Shown: one piece after another, positions 46,954 through 56,777 of the stretch | Position numbering within the stretch: position 1 is the stretch's first letter | Layout: every line of letters begins with the position of its first letter | Source of the DNA: an uncultured Dehalococcoidia bacterium | GTDB lineage: Bacteria > Chloroflexota > Dehalococcoidia > Lucifugimonadales > UBA3495 | Reading direction: 5' to 3' | Length of the DNA: 64,000 nt | Assembly (NCBI GenBank): GCA_951812535.1 | Contig: CATOSK010000004.1 | Coordinates: forward strand, 186,001 to 250,000 | Program-made: the position numbers and the translations under genes | The notes under the pieces: model-generated | What the model was told of the DNA's origin: nothing | Database searches by the model: none | The model's input: the letters and a program-made list of their open reading frames with translations, nothing else

Positions 46954-47307
46954 ATGCCCAAGGACAAAGATTCACGAAAGCTCCGGTTGGTCAGGCACCG
47001 CCGAGTACGCAAGAAGGTCAAGGGGACGCCGGAACAGCCCAGGCTGTGTGTTTTTCGAAGCTTAAAATCGATCTATGCGCAGGTCATAGACGACTCTGAA
47101 GGGAAGACGCTGGTAGCAGCATCCAGCGCCGAGACGTCAGAAGATGGTTCCAAGACTGCGGCATCCGCTGCGGTTGGGAAACTGTTGGCCGAGCGTGCCA
47201 AAGCTCAAGGAATAACCCGCGTGGTGTTTGATCGCGGCGGGTTCAAATATCATGGCCGAGTCAAGGCATTGGCGGACGGAGCGAGAGAAGGGGGTCTTGA
47301 GTTCTAA
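46954..47307 (+). CDS. rplR: 50S ribosomal protein L18
   Basis: L18 (117 residues) carries 5S rRNA to the 50S subunit. [40 protein letters not shown] and [29 protein letters not shown], the last block ending the protein, are conserved. Its stop overlaps the rpsE ATG by one base. Confidence 0.97.
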   Translation: MPKDKDSRKLRLVRHRRVRKKVKGTPEQPRLCVFRSLKSIYAQVIDDSEGKTLVAASSAETSEDGSKTAASAAVGKLLAERAKAQGITRVVFDRGGFKYHGRVKALADGAREGGLEF

Positions 47308-47831
47308 TGGTTTTTGCACCTGCGAGACCCAGAGGCAACCGGTTCCAAGAAGAGGACCCTTCGGGTTTTTCCGAAAGAGTGGTCTACACACGTCGTATCG
47401 CCAAGGTGGTAAAAGGGGGACGGCGCCTTCGCTTCAACGCGCTGGTCGTAGTCGGCGACGGAGCAGGGAATGTGGGCGCCGGAATGGGCAAGGCCCTGGT
47501 GATACCGGATGCGGTCCGCAAAGGGAACGCGATCGCGCGGCGGGGCATTGTGAAGATACCGCTGAAGGGCAGCACCATCCCGCACGAGATCACGGTTAAA
47601 GTGGGAGCATCGATTGTGGTCATCAAACCCGCCAGGGTCGGGACGGGGATTATCGCGGCAGGCGCGATGAGGGCCATCCTGGAATTGGGCGGGGTTCGCG
47701 ACGTGGTCGGGAAGTCCCTGGGGTCCAGGAATCCGATCAATATCGTGGCGGCTACGCTGGAAGCGCTCCGCCAGCTGAGAGACCCGGCGGAGGAACTGGC
47801 CCGGCGACTCGGGACAGCGAATCCGCGGTAA
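47307..47831 (+). CDS. rpsE: 30S ribosomal protein S5
   Basis: S5 (174 residues) acts in decoding fidelity with S4. VVYTRRIAKVVKGGRRLRF, GNVGAGMGKALVIPDAVRKG and VGTGIIAAGAMRAILELGGV are standard; the KGG loop where spectinomycin-resistance changes occur looks like the sensitive form. Confidence 0.97.
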   Translation: MVFAPARPRGNRFQEEDPSGFSERVVYTRRIAKVVKGGRRLRFNALVVVGDGAGNVGAGMGKALVIPDAVRKGNAIARRGIVKIPLKGSTIPHEITVKVGASIVVIKPARVGTGIIAAGAMRAILELGGVRDVVGKSLGSRNPINIVAATLEALRQLRDPAEELARRLGTANPR

Positions 47832-47875
47832 GCCGTCTGGATTCCGGAAGGGTCCTGGTTTTTGTAGGTGCATGA

Positions 47876-48064
47876 ATGGCCCAACTGAAGATTACCTGGA
47901 AGAAAAGCTATATCGGGAAGCCGCGCAATCAACGCCGCGTTATTGAGGCGCTGGGTTTGAAGCGGCTAAACCACACGGTGGTGCACGGTGACACTCCCAC
48001 GATACGGGGGATGGTCAACAAGGTGAGCCACCTGCTGGCAGTGGAGGAAGTGGCGGAGGATTAG
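47876..48064 (+). CDS. rpmD: 50S ribosomal protein L30
   Basis: L30 (62 residues) is complete: LKITWKKSYIGKPRNQRR, LKRLNHTVVHGDTPTIRGM and VNKVSHLLAVEE. The ATG at 47876 (MAQLK) is preferred over one four bases upstream in another frame. Confidence 0.95.
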   Translation: MAQLKITWKKSYIGKPRNQRRVIEALGLKRLNHTVVHGDTPTIRGMVNKVSHLLAVEEVAED

Positions 48065-48236
48065 TACGCCGCGTGATACTACCTCTCCAAAGATTCTGAA
48101 TCGCTCGACAACCGGTCGAGGCAACACCAACCCAGAGTCTTGTTTACCCGGCCAATTGGTCACGAAGTCGGTGGCGCCCGGGGAACCCCGGACGCCATCG
48201 ATAAAGCACCGTGGAAACAAGCGGAAGAGACGACTG

Positions 48237-48680
48237 ATGAGAGAACATTTGTTAACCCCTCCCAAGGGAGCCAGAAAAGGGCGAAAGCGGATCGGGCGCG
48301 GTGACGCGGCCGGGCAGGGCAGCTATGCGGGCCGGGGCCTAAAGGGGCAGAAATCCCGTTCCGGGCATGGCATCGTTGGTGGATTCGAAGGCGGACAGAT
48401 GCGCATGATCAAGGGTCTGCCGATGAAGCGCGGGTTCACCAACACGTTCAAGACGGAGTACGCGCTGGTCCAACTCGATATGCTGGAATTGTTCGACGCC
48501 GGCGACCGGATCACTCCAGAAGTCCTGAGAGAACGAGGGTTAATCCGGGAAAAGGGGATGCCGGTCAAGGTGCTGGCCAATGGAGAACTGACCAAGGCGG
48601 TGACGGTGGCCGCGCACAAGTTTTCGCAAGCGGCCCGGGCCAAGATTGAAGCCGCGGGCGGTTCGGTCGAGGAACTTTAG
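48237..48680 (+). CDS. rplO: 50S ribosomal protein L15
   Basis: L15 (147 residues) is a late-assembly 50S protein. LLTPPKGARKGRKRIGRGDAAGQG and GRGLKGQKSRSGHGIVGGFEGGQM form the extended N-terminal arm. ATG 48237 fits the family; the frame stays open 81 bases upstream without likeness. The 172-base gap after rpmD is the longest in this part of the operon and holds nothing I can name. Confidence 0.95.
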   Translation: MREHLLTPPKGARKGRKRIGRGDAAGQGSYAGRGLKGQKSRSGHGIVGGFEGGQMRMIKGLPMKRGFTNTFKTEYALVQLDMLELFDAGDRITPEVLRERGLIREKGMPVKVLANGELTKAVTVAAHKFSQAARAKIEAAGGSVEEL

Positions 48681-48685
48681 GGCAG

Positions 48686-50014
48686 ATGATTGCTACGGAA
48701 ACCCAGGGAGGGCGTTTTCCGCGGCTGATTCAAGCCGCGATTGATGCGTTCAGCCTGCCGGACCTGCGGGCGAAGATACTGTTCACCCTGGGGATGCTGG
48801 TACTGTACCGAGCGGTGGCCCATATTCCCATCCCGGGGATAGACCAGTTCCAACTGGACAACCTGTTCCGCAACAACCAGCTGCTGGGATTCCTGGACCT
48901 GTTCAGCGGGGGCGCGTTGAGCCGCATGAGCATCGTCGCGCTGGGCGTCTTCCCGTATATCACGTCGTCCATCGTAATACAGCTGTTGACCCCGGTGATT
49001 CCCACGTTGCAACAAATGTCGCGGGAAGGGGACTCCGGAAGGGTCAAGATCAACCGGATAGTTCACTGGCTGACGGTCCCGATCGCGATTTCGCAAGCTT
49101 TCGCCCAACTGGTCCTGCTGCAGCAGAGCGCGGTGCTGACCAATGTGGGGTTCACCGGAGATGCCCTGCTGCCCACGATGGCCGCGATCCTGTCGATGAC
49201 GGCGGGAACGATGTTCCTGGTATGGCTGGGCGAACTGATCACGGAGAAGGGCATCGGCAACGGAATCTCGCTGATAATCTTCGCGGGCATCGTGGTGGGG
49301 TTCCCGTCCCTGGTGACGCAGGGGTTCATCGACCGGGACAACCTGCTGGGGATCGGATTCTTCGTGATAATCGGGGTGCTGATTATCGCGTTGATAGTAC
49401 TGTTCAACGAGGCGGCACGCCGGATTCCCGTGCAGTACGGGAGGAGCGTGTTCCGAAGCGGGCGAATGTACCGGCAGAGCGGTTCGACGTACATTCCGCT
49501 GCGGATCAACTCGGCGGGGATGATCCCGCTGATTTTCGCGTTTTCCATCGTGATCCTGCCGGGAACCATCGCGACCTACTTCGCGACCAGCGGGGGATGG
49601 GTTGGGAACGTCGCTACTTACGTTTCAGACCTGTTTACGCCGACGGCCCCGTTGTATTGGGTCCTGGTGTTTATCCTGGTGGTGATATTCACCTTCTTCT
49701 ACACGCTGGTCGTCTTCAACCAGCAGAACATAGCGGAAAATCTGCAACGGAACGGCGGGTTCGTCCTGGGCATCAGACCGGGGCAACCGACGCAGGACTA
49801 CCTGAACAGGGTGATCGTCCGCATCACCATGGGCGGGGCCTTGTTCCTGGGGTTCGTGGCAATCGTCCCCTATATAGCGTCGCTGATTACGGGTGTACAG
49901 GCGGTATCCCTGAGCAGCACCAGCCTGTTGATAATGGTTGGAGTAGGACTGGATACCCTGCGGCAGCTAGAAGCGCAGTTGTTGATGCGGAATTACGAGG
50001 GGTTCCTGAGATAG
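48686..50014 (+). CDS. secY: Preprotein translocase subunit SecY
   Basis: SecY is the channel of the Sec translocon. The 442 residues contain ten membrane segments, with the plug region after helix 1 (IPIPGIDQFQLDNLF), ITEKGIGNGISLIIFAGI around helices 4-5, and the ribosome- and SecA-binding loops IPVQYGRSVFR and GFVLGIRPGQPTQDYLNRVI. It starts five bases after the rplO stop. Confidence 0.98.
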   Translation: MIATETQGGRFPRLIQAAIDAFSLPDLRAKILFTLGMLVLYRAVAHIPIPGIDQFQLDNLFRNNQLLGFLDLFSGGALSRMSIVALGVFPYITSSIVIQLLTPVIPTLQQMSREGDSGRVKINRIVHWLTVPIAISQAFAQLVLLQQSAVLTNVGFTGDALLPTMAAILSMTAGTMFLVWLGELITEKGIGNGISLIIFAGIVVGFPSLVTQGFIDRDNLLGIGFFVIIGVLIIALIVLFNEAARRIPVQYGRSVFRSGRMYRQSGSTYIPLRINSAGMIPLIFAFSIVILPGTIATYFATSGGWVGNVATYVSDLFTPTAPLYWVLVFILVVIFTFFYTLVVFNQQNIAENLQRNGGFVLGIRPGQPTQDYLNRVIVRITMGGALFLGFVAIVPYIASLITGVQAVSLSSTSLLIMVGVGLDTLRQLEAQLLMRNYEGFLR

Positions 50015-50056
50015 AGCGGTCCGGGTAATGGACGCAGCGGCTATCCCGGGTGGACT

Positions 50057-50728
50057 ATGGCTGAATCCAATTTGTCGTTGAGGTTGGTCCTGTTCGGGCC
50101 CCCGGGGGCAGGGAAGGGCACCCAGGGGCAATTATTGAAGGACCAGTTGAGCATCCCGCAGATCACGTCGGGAGACCTGTTCCGCTTCCACCTGCGGAAT
50201 GAAACTGAACTGGGGAAACGGGCCGGCGAGTTCATGCGGCAGGGATTGCTGGTACCCGACGAGGTGACGATAGACATAGTGATGGACAAAGTGCTGGAAT
50301 TGGCTCCAGAAGAGGGGTTCCTGCTGGACGGGTTTCCGAGGACCCTGAATCAGGCGGAAGCGCTGGACGCCGCCTTGTCGGAGCGTTCTCGGGGGCTAGA
50401 CAGCGTGGTGTTCATCAATGTGCCCGACGACGAGCTGATCCGGCGCTTGTCGGGTAGATACACATGCAGGGAGTGCCAGGCGCCACACGGGGCATCGGAG
50501 GAAGGGGAAGCGCCCAAGAAGTGTTCCAGCTGCGGGGGAGAACTCTACCAGCGGGAGGACGACAGGGCGGAAGCGATCGCGAAACGGTTGGAAGTATACA
50601 AAGAAGAGACCCTTCCCCTACTGGGATTTTACGAACAGCGCAGGATCCTAGCAGACGTACCCGGGCTGGGGAGCGTCGAGGAAGTAAACGGGCGCGTGCT
50701 GGAAGCTCTGGGAGCAGGCCGGGGTTAA
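50057..50728 (+). CDS. adk: Adenylate kinase, zinc-LID form
   Basis: Adk interconverts ATP, ADP and AMP. P-loop FGPPGAGKGTQGQLL, the AMP-binding SGDLFRFHLRNETELGKRA, and LLDGFPRTLNQAEAL are canonical. The LID (residues about 135-165) has YTCRECQAPHG and KKCSSCGGELYQREDD, four cysteines for zinc as in Gram-positive enzymes. 223 residues. Confidence 0.97.
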   Translation: MAESNLSLRLVLFGPPGAGKGTQGQLLKDQLSIPQITSGDLFRFHLRNETELGKRAGEFMRQGLLVPDEVTIDIVMDKVLELAPEEGFLLDGFPRTLNQAEALDAALSERSRGLDSVVFINVPDDELIRRLSGRYTCRECQAPHGASEEGEAPKKCSSCGGELYQREDDRAEAIAKRLEVYKEETLPLLGFYEQRRILADVPGLGSVEEVNGRVLEALGAGRG

Positions 50729-50735
50729 CGCGCTG

Positions 50736-50764
50736 TTCACAATCGTGCCGAATAGGAGTACAAT
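50736..50764 (+). promoter_or_regulatory. Internal promoter directly abutting map
   Basis: TTCACA (50736-50741), 17 bases, TACAAT (50759-50764). Transcription would start at or next to 50771, the A of the map ATG, giving a leaderless messenger. A possible ribosome site AGGAG (50754-50758) lies inside the spacer and would serve only transcripts reading through from adk. Confidence 0.6.
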
Positions 50765-50770
50765 TTCCTG

Positions 50771-51577
50771 ATGAATCGCCGGAGAAAAAACCAGACGGCC
50801 TCCAACTCGCCATCCACTTACAAAGGGGGGATTACTATCAAGTCCCCCGAAGAATTGGAGGCGATGGCAAAGGCGGGGGCGATAGTTGGTTCGGCGTTAA
50901 CCCTGTTGAAACGGTCGGTTGAGCCAGGGATCACAACCCGAGAACTGGACAACATCGCGTACAAAGAAATCCTGCGCTGCGGAGCCAAACCCGCATTCAA
51001 GGGGTACCAAGGCTTCCCGGGAACGATCTGCGCTTCGGTAAATGAAGAAATCGTCCACGGGATTCCCGGCAAGCGCGTGCTCCAAGAGGGCGACGTCATC
51101 AAGATGGACTGCGGGGCCACCCTTGACGGGTTCATAGGAGACGCGGCGGTTTCGGTGGCCGTGGGAGGAATCTCGCAGGAAGCCATCGATCTGATGGACG
51201 CGACGCGGACGAGCCTGGAGCTGGGCATACAGGCGGCGCAGCCAGGGAACCGCATCGGGGATATTGGGGCGGCGGTGCAGACCTATGCCGAGGGGAAGGG
51301 ATACGGGGTCGTGCGGGAGTTCGTCGGACATGGGATAGGCCGATTCCTCCATGAGGACCCACAGGTCCCGAACTACGGTGAACCCGGGAAGGGACAGCTC
51401 CTAAGGGCAGGGATGTGCATCGCGATCGAGCCGATGCTGAACATAGGCGATTGGCACACCCGCATCCTGGACGATCAATGGACGGTGGTTACCCAAGACG
51501 GCAGCCTGTCCTCCCACTTTGAACACACGATAGCGATCACTGAGGAAGGGCCGAAGATTCTGACAGGCCATTCCTAA
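50771..51577 (+). CDS. map: Methionine aminopeptidase, type I
   Basis: Map removes the initiator Met. [20 protein letters not shown] begins the pita-bread fold. Metal ligands lie in [18 protein letters not shown] (two Asp), [22 protein letters not shown] (His), IAIEPML (Glu) and [12 protein letters not shown] (Glu). The 20-residue basic N-terminus ([12 protein letters not shown]) precedes the usual start because no other initiation codon exists nearer to the fold. 268 residues. Confidence 0.96.
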   Translation: MNRRRKNQTASNSPSTYKGGITIKSPEELEAMAKAGAIVGSALTLLKRSVEPGITTRELDNIAYKEILRCGAKPAFKGYQGFPGTICASVNEEIVHGIPGKRVLQEGDVIKMDCGATLDGFIGDAAVSVAVGGISQEAIDLMDATRTSLELGIQAAQPGNRIGDIGAAVQTYAEGKGYGVVREFVGHGIGRFLHEDPQVPNYGEPGKGQLLRAGMCIAIEPMLNIGDWHTRILDDQWTVVTQDGSLSSHFEHTIAITEEGPKILTGHS

Positions 51578-51645
51578 TACCAGATTCAATACAGAATCCG
51601 AATTGGTTCCGACCACGGCAGTGGGAAGGAGTAGCGAACAGCAGT

Positions 51646-51864
51646 ATGGCGAAAAAAGAGGCCATTGAAGTAGAGGCAAAAGTGACGGAGGCCCTGCCGA
51701 ACGGAATGTTCCGGGTGGAGCTTCCCAACGACCACCAGGTGCTGGCCCACGTCTCGGGCAAGATCAGGATGCACTTCATCCGCGTCCTTCCCGGTGACAG
51801 GGTGCTGGTGGAACTTTCACCTTATGATCTGACCCGCGGGCGCATCACCTACCGGTTCAAGTAG
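51646..51864 (+). CDS. infA: Translation initiation factor IF-1
   Basis: IF-1 (72 residues) is an OB-fold protein that blocks the A site during initiation. [39 protein letters not shown] and [19 protein letters not shown] are standard. Confidence 0.97.
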   Translation: MAKKEAIEVEAKVTEALPNGMFRVELPNDHQVLAHVSGKIRMHFIRVLPGDRVLVELSPYDLTRGRITYRFK

Positions 51865-51894
51865 CCCCGGGGACGGTATCCAAGGAGCCTTGTT

Positions 51895-52008
51895 GTGAAA
51901 GTAAGCGCATCGGTAAAACCCAGGTGCAACAACTGCCGGGTAATCAAGAGGAAGGGCGTGGTGAGGATCATTTGCTCGAACGCCCGCCACGCACAGCGGC
52001 AGGGATAA
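51895..52008 (+). CDS. rpmJ: 50S ribosomal protein L36, zinc form
   Basis: A 37-residue frame reads [20 protein letters not shown] and then [17 protein letters not shown]. The three Cys and one His of the L36 zinc knuckle are present. The start is GTG 51895, 30 bases after infA, its usual neighbour. Confidence 0.95.
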   Translation: MKVSASVKPRCNNCRVIKRKGVVRIICSNARHAQRQG

Positions 52009-52030
52009 ACCCAATAACAGGAGTCTGGCA

Positions 52031-52423
52031 ATGGTAAGAATTGCTGGGGTAGACGTTCCGGACCGGAAGCGGGCGCATGTTGCGCTCCGCAGTATTTATG
52101 GGATTGGGCCGACAATGGCGGCGGAGATCCTGGAGAAGGCAGACCTTGACCCGTCGTTCCCGCCGAGGATGAACGAACTGAGCGAGGGCCAGGTTGACCG
52201 GCTGCGGGAGATCATCGACCGGGAATACCTCACCGAGGGAGACCTCCGGCGGGAGGTCAACCAGAATATCCGGCGGTTGATCGAGATTGGATCATACCGG
52301 GGTCTGAGGCACCGTCGGGGCCTCCCGGTTAACGGGCAGCGGACCCGAACCAATGCCAGGTCACGAAAGGGGCCACGCCGGACCGTGGCTGGGCGGGGCC
52401 GCCGCACTGGAGGCAAGAAGTAA
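52031..52423 (+). CDS. rpsM: 30S ribosomal protein S13
   Basis: S13 (130 residues) contacts the P-site tRNA and 50[39 protein letters not shown], and the tail [20 protein letters not shown] are typical. A good AGGAG ribosome site is present. Confidence 0.98.
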   Translation: MVRIAGVDVPDRKRAHVALRSIYGIGPTMAAEILEKADLDPSFPPRMNELSEGQVDRLREIIDREYLTEGDLRREVNQNIRRLIEIGSYRGLRHRRGLPVNGQRTRTNARSRKGPRRTVAGRGRRTGGKK

Positions 52424-52426
52424 ACG

Positions 52427-52810
52427 ATGCCAAGACCCAGAGCACGGCGGAGAGAGCGCAGAAACGTTCCGCAGGGGCGGGCGTATATCTACTCAACGTT
52501 CAACAATACACTGGTCAGCATCACCGATCCCGACGGCAACGTCCTGGCCTCGGCCAGCGCCGGCACCTCGGGATTCCGGGGTTCACGGAAGGGGACGGCC
52601 TTCGCGGCCCAGCGAGCGGCCGAACAGGCTGCCCGGCAGGGAATCGATATGGGGATGCGCCAGATCGACGTATACATCAAGGGGCCCGGGTCAGGGCGGG
52701 AAGCGGCGATACGGTCGCTGCAGGGAGCAGGTCTGGTGGTGACCAGCATCAGGGACGTGACTCCGATTCCGCACAACGGGTGCCGGCCACCAAAACGACG
52801 ACGAGTTTAA
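52427..52810 (+). CDS. rpsK: 30S ribosomal protein S11
   Basis: S11 (127 residues) lies on the platform. [40 protein letters not shown] and [15 protein letters not shown] are conserved. It begins three bases after rpsM. Confidence 0.98.
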   Translation: MPRPRARRRERRNVPQGRAYIYSTFNNTLVSITDPDGNVLASASAGTSGFRGSRKGTAFAAQRAAEQAARQGIDMGMRQIDVYIKGPGSGREAAIRSLQGAGLVVTSIRDVTPIPHNGCRPPKRRRV

Positions 52811-52823
52811 GGACCGACTGTTT

Positions 52824-53450
52824 ATGGGCAGATACACGGGACCCTCCTGCAGGCTGTGCCGGCGGGCGGGGGAAAAGCTGTTCCTCAAGGGAGACCGCTG
52901 CTTCACTCCACGCTGCGCGGTAGAACGCCGTCATGCGCCTCCGGGGGACATATCCAACCGGCGGCGGCGTTCGTCGGACTACGGAATTCACCTTCGGGAG
53001 AAGCAGAAGGCCCGGCAGATGTTCGGCGTGATGGAAAGCCAGTTCCGGGCGTACATGGACGACGCTTTCAACACGCCAGGTATCTCGGGATTGAACCTGC
53101 TCCGCACGTTGGAGCGCCGGTTTGACAACGTGATATTCCTGTTGGGATTCGCCGACTCCCGCAAGCAGGCCAGGCAACTGGTGACGCACGGGCATTTCCG
53201 AATCAACGGGCGGAAGACCGATATTCCTTCCTACCTCGTGCGGACAGGAGATGCTATCTCGTGGAAGGAGGCGGACAAGCAGACGGAATTTTACCGGGAA
53301 CGAACCGACGGGATACCGAAGCGGCCGATTCCGTCGTGGCTTTCGCTGGACCAGGGGGATATGAGCGGACAAGTGGTGACCATGCCCCCGGACGAGGAAC
53401 TGCAACAGTCAATCAACTCCCGACTCATCGTTGAGTTCTATTCGAGGTAA
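52824..53450 (+). CDS. rpsD: 30S ribosomal protein S4, zinc form
   Basis: S4 (208 residues) begins 30S assembly and acts in fidelity. The N-terminal domain has CRLCRRAGEKLFLKGDRC and a further Cys in FTPRCAVERR, the zinc form. The S4 RNA-binding domain contains RRFDNVIFLLGFADSRKQAR and TDIPSYLVRTGDAI. Confidence 0.97.
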   Translation: MGRYTGPSCRLCRRAGEKLFLKGDRCFTPRCAVERRHAPPGDISNRRRRSSDYGIHLREKQKARQMFGVMESQFRAYMDDAFNTPGISGLNLLRTLERRFDNVIFLLGFADSRKQARQLVTHGHFRINGRKTDIPSYLVRTGDAISWKEADKQTEFYRERTDGIPKRPIPSWLSLDQGDMSGQVVTMPPDEELQQSINSRLIVEFYSR

Positions 53451-53458
53451 CTGGGTTA

Positions 53459-54601
53459 ATGTTAGAAAATGTCATAGTCGCACCGGTGCAACCGGACGGC
53501 TCGCTGGAAGACTTTCCAGCCGAGATTCACCTTTCCGAGTCCGACGAGACTTACGGCAAGATAGTAATCGAGCCCCTGAAGGAAGGGCATGGCATAACTA
53601 TCGGGAACCCGATGCGCCGCATCCTGTTGAGTTCGATCAAGGGGAGCGCGATTACGCAGGTCAAGATCCGTGACGTGGTGCATGAATATTCGGCCATCCC
53701 CGGGGTTAAAGAAGAGGTCATGGACCTTCTTCTGAACATCAAGCGGATCCGGATCAACTCCCCGTCGATGCGCGACGGTAAGATGAGACTGGAAGTGATG
53801 GGCCAAGGGCCGGTGTGTGCCGGGGATATATCGACTTCGGAAGACTTCCATATCGTCAATCCGGAATTGCACCTGGCCACGCTGGACTCGGATGATGCGT
53901 CGCTATCCATCGAGTTTGACGTGGGATCCGGGTTCGGATACAGGGCGGTGGAGGAGCATGATCCATTTACAGCCCGGCCGGTAGGAGTCATGCCCCTGGA
54001 CGCGGTGTTCAGCCCGGTGCGGAAGGTGAACTACAGCATCGAGCGCACCAGGCGGGGCGAGAAAACCAACCTGGAACGGCTGGTGCTGGACGTTTGGACG
54101 GACGGGACCATTTCTCCCCTGGAAGCGGTACGACAAGCGGCGGACGAATTGTCCAAATACTTCCAGTTGTTCATATCCCTGAACCGAGAGGGAACCGCCT
54201 GGGAGATGGGGCCGACGGTCCAGGTTTCTCCCGAGATTTACCAGATGCCGATAGAGCGCCTGGAACTTTCTCCGAGAACCTTGAACTGCCTCAAGCGATC
54301 TCATATAACCCGGGTAGGCGAGGTCCTGGAGAAAAGCGGGGAAGAACTGCTGAAAATCCGAAACTTCGGGGAAAAATCCCTGGAGGAACTGCAGGAAAAA
54401 CTGGCGGAACGCGGGATCAATGGATACCCGAGAAGTTTCGGTCCTGGATCGGAAGGCGGAGAAGCGCAGGCGGCCACGGCGACGGTCGTTGGCTTGGCGG
54501 ACCTGGCAGAGGCCTGGAATCAAACTGCCCGGTTTGATGAAGACGCGGAAGGGGTAGAAGAGGAAGAACTGGACAACGACGACGAGGAGGACACAGAGTA
54601 A
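53459..54601 (+). CDS. rpoA: RNA polymerase alpha subunit with acidic C-terminal tail
   Basis: Alpha dimerises to start RNA polymerase assembly and its CTD binds UP elements and regulators. The NTD has [19 protein letters not shown] and the region near [20 protein letters not shown]; the CTD (about 265-330) has the helix-hairpin segment [20 protein letters not shown]. Beyond it are about 50 residues ending [13 protein letters not shown], making 380 residues where 315-340 is common. Confidence 0.97.
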   Translation: MLENVIVAPVQPDGSLEDFPAEIHLSESDETYGKIVIEPLKEGHGITIGNPMRRILLSSIKGSAITQVKIRDVVHEYSAIPGVKEEVMDLLLNIKRIRINSPSMRDGKMRLEVMGQGPVCAGDISTSEDFHIVNPELHLATLDSDDASLSIEFDVGSGFGYRAVEEHDPFTARPVGVMPLDAVFSPVRKVNYSIERTRRGEKTNLERLVLDVWTDGTISPLEAVRQAADELSKYFQLFISLNREGTAWEMGPTVQVSPEIYQMPIERLELSPRTLNCLKRSHITRVGEVLEKSGEELLKIRNFGEKSLEELQEKLAERGINGYPRSFGPGSEGGEAQAATATVVGLADLAEAWNQTARFDEDAEGVEEEELDNDDEEDTE

Positions 54602-54603
54602 GA

Positions 54604-54960
54604 ATGGCTTCCCACCGCGTTTCCGGGCGCAATCTAAGCAGAAAGAAGGACCAACGCCGGGCCCTGTTGCGGGGGTTGACCTCGGAATTGGTCCAGCACG
54701 AGCGGATAACGACGACCCTGGCCAAGGCCAAAGAAACCAGGATCGTGGCCGAAAAACTGATAACCCATGGCAAGAAAGGCACGCTGCACCACCGGCGACT
54801 GGCACTGAGCCAGGTGCCGAACAAGAAGGTGGTGAAGAAGGTGTTCGACGACCTGTCCCAACGGTATGCCAGCCGGCCGGGTGGATACACCCGAATCACG
54901 AAGCTGGGGCCGCGCCAGGGGGATGGGGCACAGATGGCGGTGATCGAACTGGTGGAGTAG
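54604..54960 (+). CDS. rplQ: 50S ribosomal protein L17
   Basis: L17 (118 residues) surrounds the tunnel exit. [39 protein letters not shown] and [26 protein letters not shown] (last block, residues 93-118) are standard. It starts two bases after rpoA. Confidence 0.98.
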   Translation: MASHRVSGRNLSRKKDQRRALLRGLTSELVQHERITTTLAKAKETRIVAEKLITHGKKGTLHHRRLALSQVPNKKVVKKVFDDLSQRYASRPGGYTRITKLGPRQGDGAQMAVIELVE

Positions 54961-55002
54961 CACCGCGAGCGCCACCTTTCTGAGGGCTCCACCAGACCAG
55001 AA

Positions 55003-55809
55003 GTGTCGAACGCACATGACATGCAACCGTGGAGCCGGGTTGCGATGGTGGTGGAATACGACGGCACCAGATACGCCGGGTTCCAGTTACAAAGCGGCCA
55101 ACCTACGATACAAGGAGAGATCGAAACAGCAATAAACCGGTTCACCGGGGAACGTACCAGGATACGGGGGGCCAGCAGGACCGACTCCGGGGCTCACGCC
55201 CAGGGCCAAGTTGTGGACTTTCTCAGCCAAGCTCCCTACACGATGGACCGTTTCCCCCACGCGCTGAACCACTACCTTCCCCCGGATATCAGGGTGCAGC
55301 AGGCGCACCGGGTCGGGCTGGGCTTCAACTCCCGCAGAGATGCGGAGAGCCGAACATACCGGTACCGAATCATGAACCGGCCCTGGCCTTCGCCCATCCA
55401 CAGGTTTGACCACCATTGGGAGCGGGACCCCCTGGACATTGACAAGATGGACAGGGCGGCGCAGGCCCTGGCTGGAGTGCATGATTTCCGGCCGTTGTCC
55501 ACGGGGTTTCCCCGGGACCGCAGCGCCGTGAGGGAAGTCTTCCGGTGGGGTGTGACGGCGGAAGAGGACGCGGTGGTGGTTGAGTGTGAGGCGACCGGGT
55601 TTCTCCGGCACATGATCCGACGGGCCAACGCCATCCTGGTTGAGGTTGGGAAAGGCCGATGGCCCGAAACGGCGACAGGGGAAGTCTTGGACGGGTTGGA
55701 AAGGGTGCCCCGGAAGCCGCTGTCTCTCCCAGCACGGGGCCTTTGCCTAATAAATGTCAAATATCCAAACAACTGGAACAAGGGCAAGAACGCTAATGAA
55801 ACGGACTAG
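55003..55809 (+). CDS. truA: tRNA pseudouridine(38-40) synthase TruA
   Basis: TruA makes pseudouridine at positions 38-40 of the tRNA anticodon arm. [14 protein letters not shown] and the catalytic aspartate in [16 protein letters not shown] are clear, as is [23 protein letters not shown] 55003 is taken; ATG 55021 is equally acceptable. 268 residues. The stop overlaps rplM by 14 bases. Confidence 0.95.
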   Translation: MSNAHDMQPWSRVAMVVEYDGTRYAGFQLQSGQPTIQGEIETAINRFTGERTRIRGASRTDSGAHAQGQVVDFLSQAPYTMDRFPHALNHYLPPDIRVQQAHRVGLGFNSRRDAESRTYRYRIMNRPWPSPIHRFDHHWERDPLDIDKMDRAAQALAGVHDFRPLSTGFPRDRSAVREVFRWGVTAEEDAVVVECEATGFLRHMIRRANAILVEVGKGRWPETATGEVLDGLERVPRKPLSLPARGLCLINVKYPNNWNKGKNANETD

Positions 55810-56242
55810 CACTTATTTTCCAAAGCCCGGGGCGGTGACCGATAATTGGCGGGTAGTTGACGCCTCCGGTCAGAACCTCGGCCGATTGGCCCGGGACATC
55901 GCCGTGGCGTTGCAGGGGAAGGACAAGCCGACCTTCACCCGGCATGTAATTACGGGTGACCATGTGGTGGTGGTGAACGCAGAAAAGGTGAACGTGACGG
56001 GCCGGAAGCTGTTGCAAAAGATGTACTACCGGCACAGCGGATACGTCGGCAATTTGAAGACGTTCATGCTGCGGGATATGCTGGAACAAAGACCCGAAAG
56101 GGTGATCCAGCTGGCGGTGAAGGGGATGCTCCCGCGCAACAAGATGGGCCGCCAGATGCTGCGACGGCTGAAGGTATATGCCGGAGCGGACCATCCCCAT
56201 GAGGCCCAAGTGTCCTCACAGACAGAAGATAACGGAGGGTAG
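55796..56242 (+). CDS. rplM: 50S ribosomal protein L13
   Basis: L13 (148 residues) binds early to 23S rRNA. The start [18 protein letters not shown] at ATG 55796 lies inside tru[30 protein letters not shown] and [31 protein letters not shown] (residues about 107-137) are standard. Confidence 0.97.
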   Translation: MKRTSTYFPKPGAVTDNWRVVDASGQNLGRLARDIAVALQGKDKPTFTRHVITGDHVVVVNAEKVNVTGRKLLQKMYYRHSGYVGNLKTFMLRDMLEQRPERVIQLAVKGMLPRNKMGRQMLRRLKVYAGADHPHEAQVSSQTEDNGG

Positions 56243-56251
56243 GTAAGCAGC

Positions 56252-56662
56252 TTGGTTCAATCGGAAGTTTCCCAGCACTACCACTACGGAACCGGAAAGC
56301 GCAAGACAGCTATTGCGAGGGTACGGCTGTACCCTGATGACCCGGGACCGGTTATCATCAACGGGAAGCCGATGGACGAATATTTCAACTGGGAGCCCTG
56401 GCAGGTGACGATCAACGAGCCTTTCCGGGTCACCGACACGGGGAACCGCTTCCGGGTGGTGGCCAAGGTTACCGGGGGAGGCGTAAATGCGCAGGCGCAA
56501 GCGATACGTCACGGCATCGCGAGAGCCCTGATAGTCTTTGATCCATCTTTGAAACCAACTCTCCGGCGTCACGGGTTGATCACGCGGGACTCCCGCATCA
56601 AGGAAAGCAAGAAGTACGGTCTGAAGCGGGCGAGGCGGGCTCCCCAGTATACGAAACGGTAG
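56252..56662 (+). CDS. rpsI: 30S ribosomal protein S9
   Basis: S9 (136 residues) touches the P-site tRNA through its C-terminal tail ending APQYTKR. GTGKRKTAIARVRLYPD and GGGVNAQAQAIRHGIARAL are typical. The start is TTG 56252, with AGGT about seven bases upstream. Last gene of the super-operon. Confidence 0.97.
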   Translation: MVQSEVSQHYHYGTGKRKTAIARVRLYPDDPGPVIINGKPMDEYFNWEPWQVTINEPFRVTDTGNRFRVVAKVTGGGVNAQAQAIRHGIARALIVFDPSLKPTLRRHGLITRDSRIKESKKYGLKRARRAPQYTKR

Positions 56663-56705
56663 TGGGACGGGCCGGCGCCGAGCCGGAGCAATCGCCGAGA
56701 GTTAT

Positions 56706-56732
56706 CGGGTGGGGTTGACCCCCACCCGTTTT
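56706..56732 (+). terminator. Intrinsic terminator of the ribosomal super-operon
   Basis: CGGGTGGGG (56706-56714) pairs perfectly with CCCCACCCG (56720-56728) around TTGAC, followed by TTTT. It lies 44 bases after the rpsI stop and is the best intrinsic terminator in the window. Confidence 0.85.
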
Positions 56733-56777
56733 CGTTGCTGGCTGTCGGAAAATCCAACCGAGGCGAAGGGACGGATA

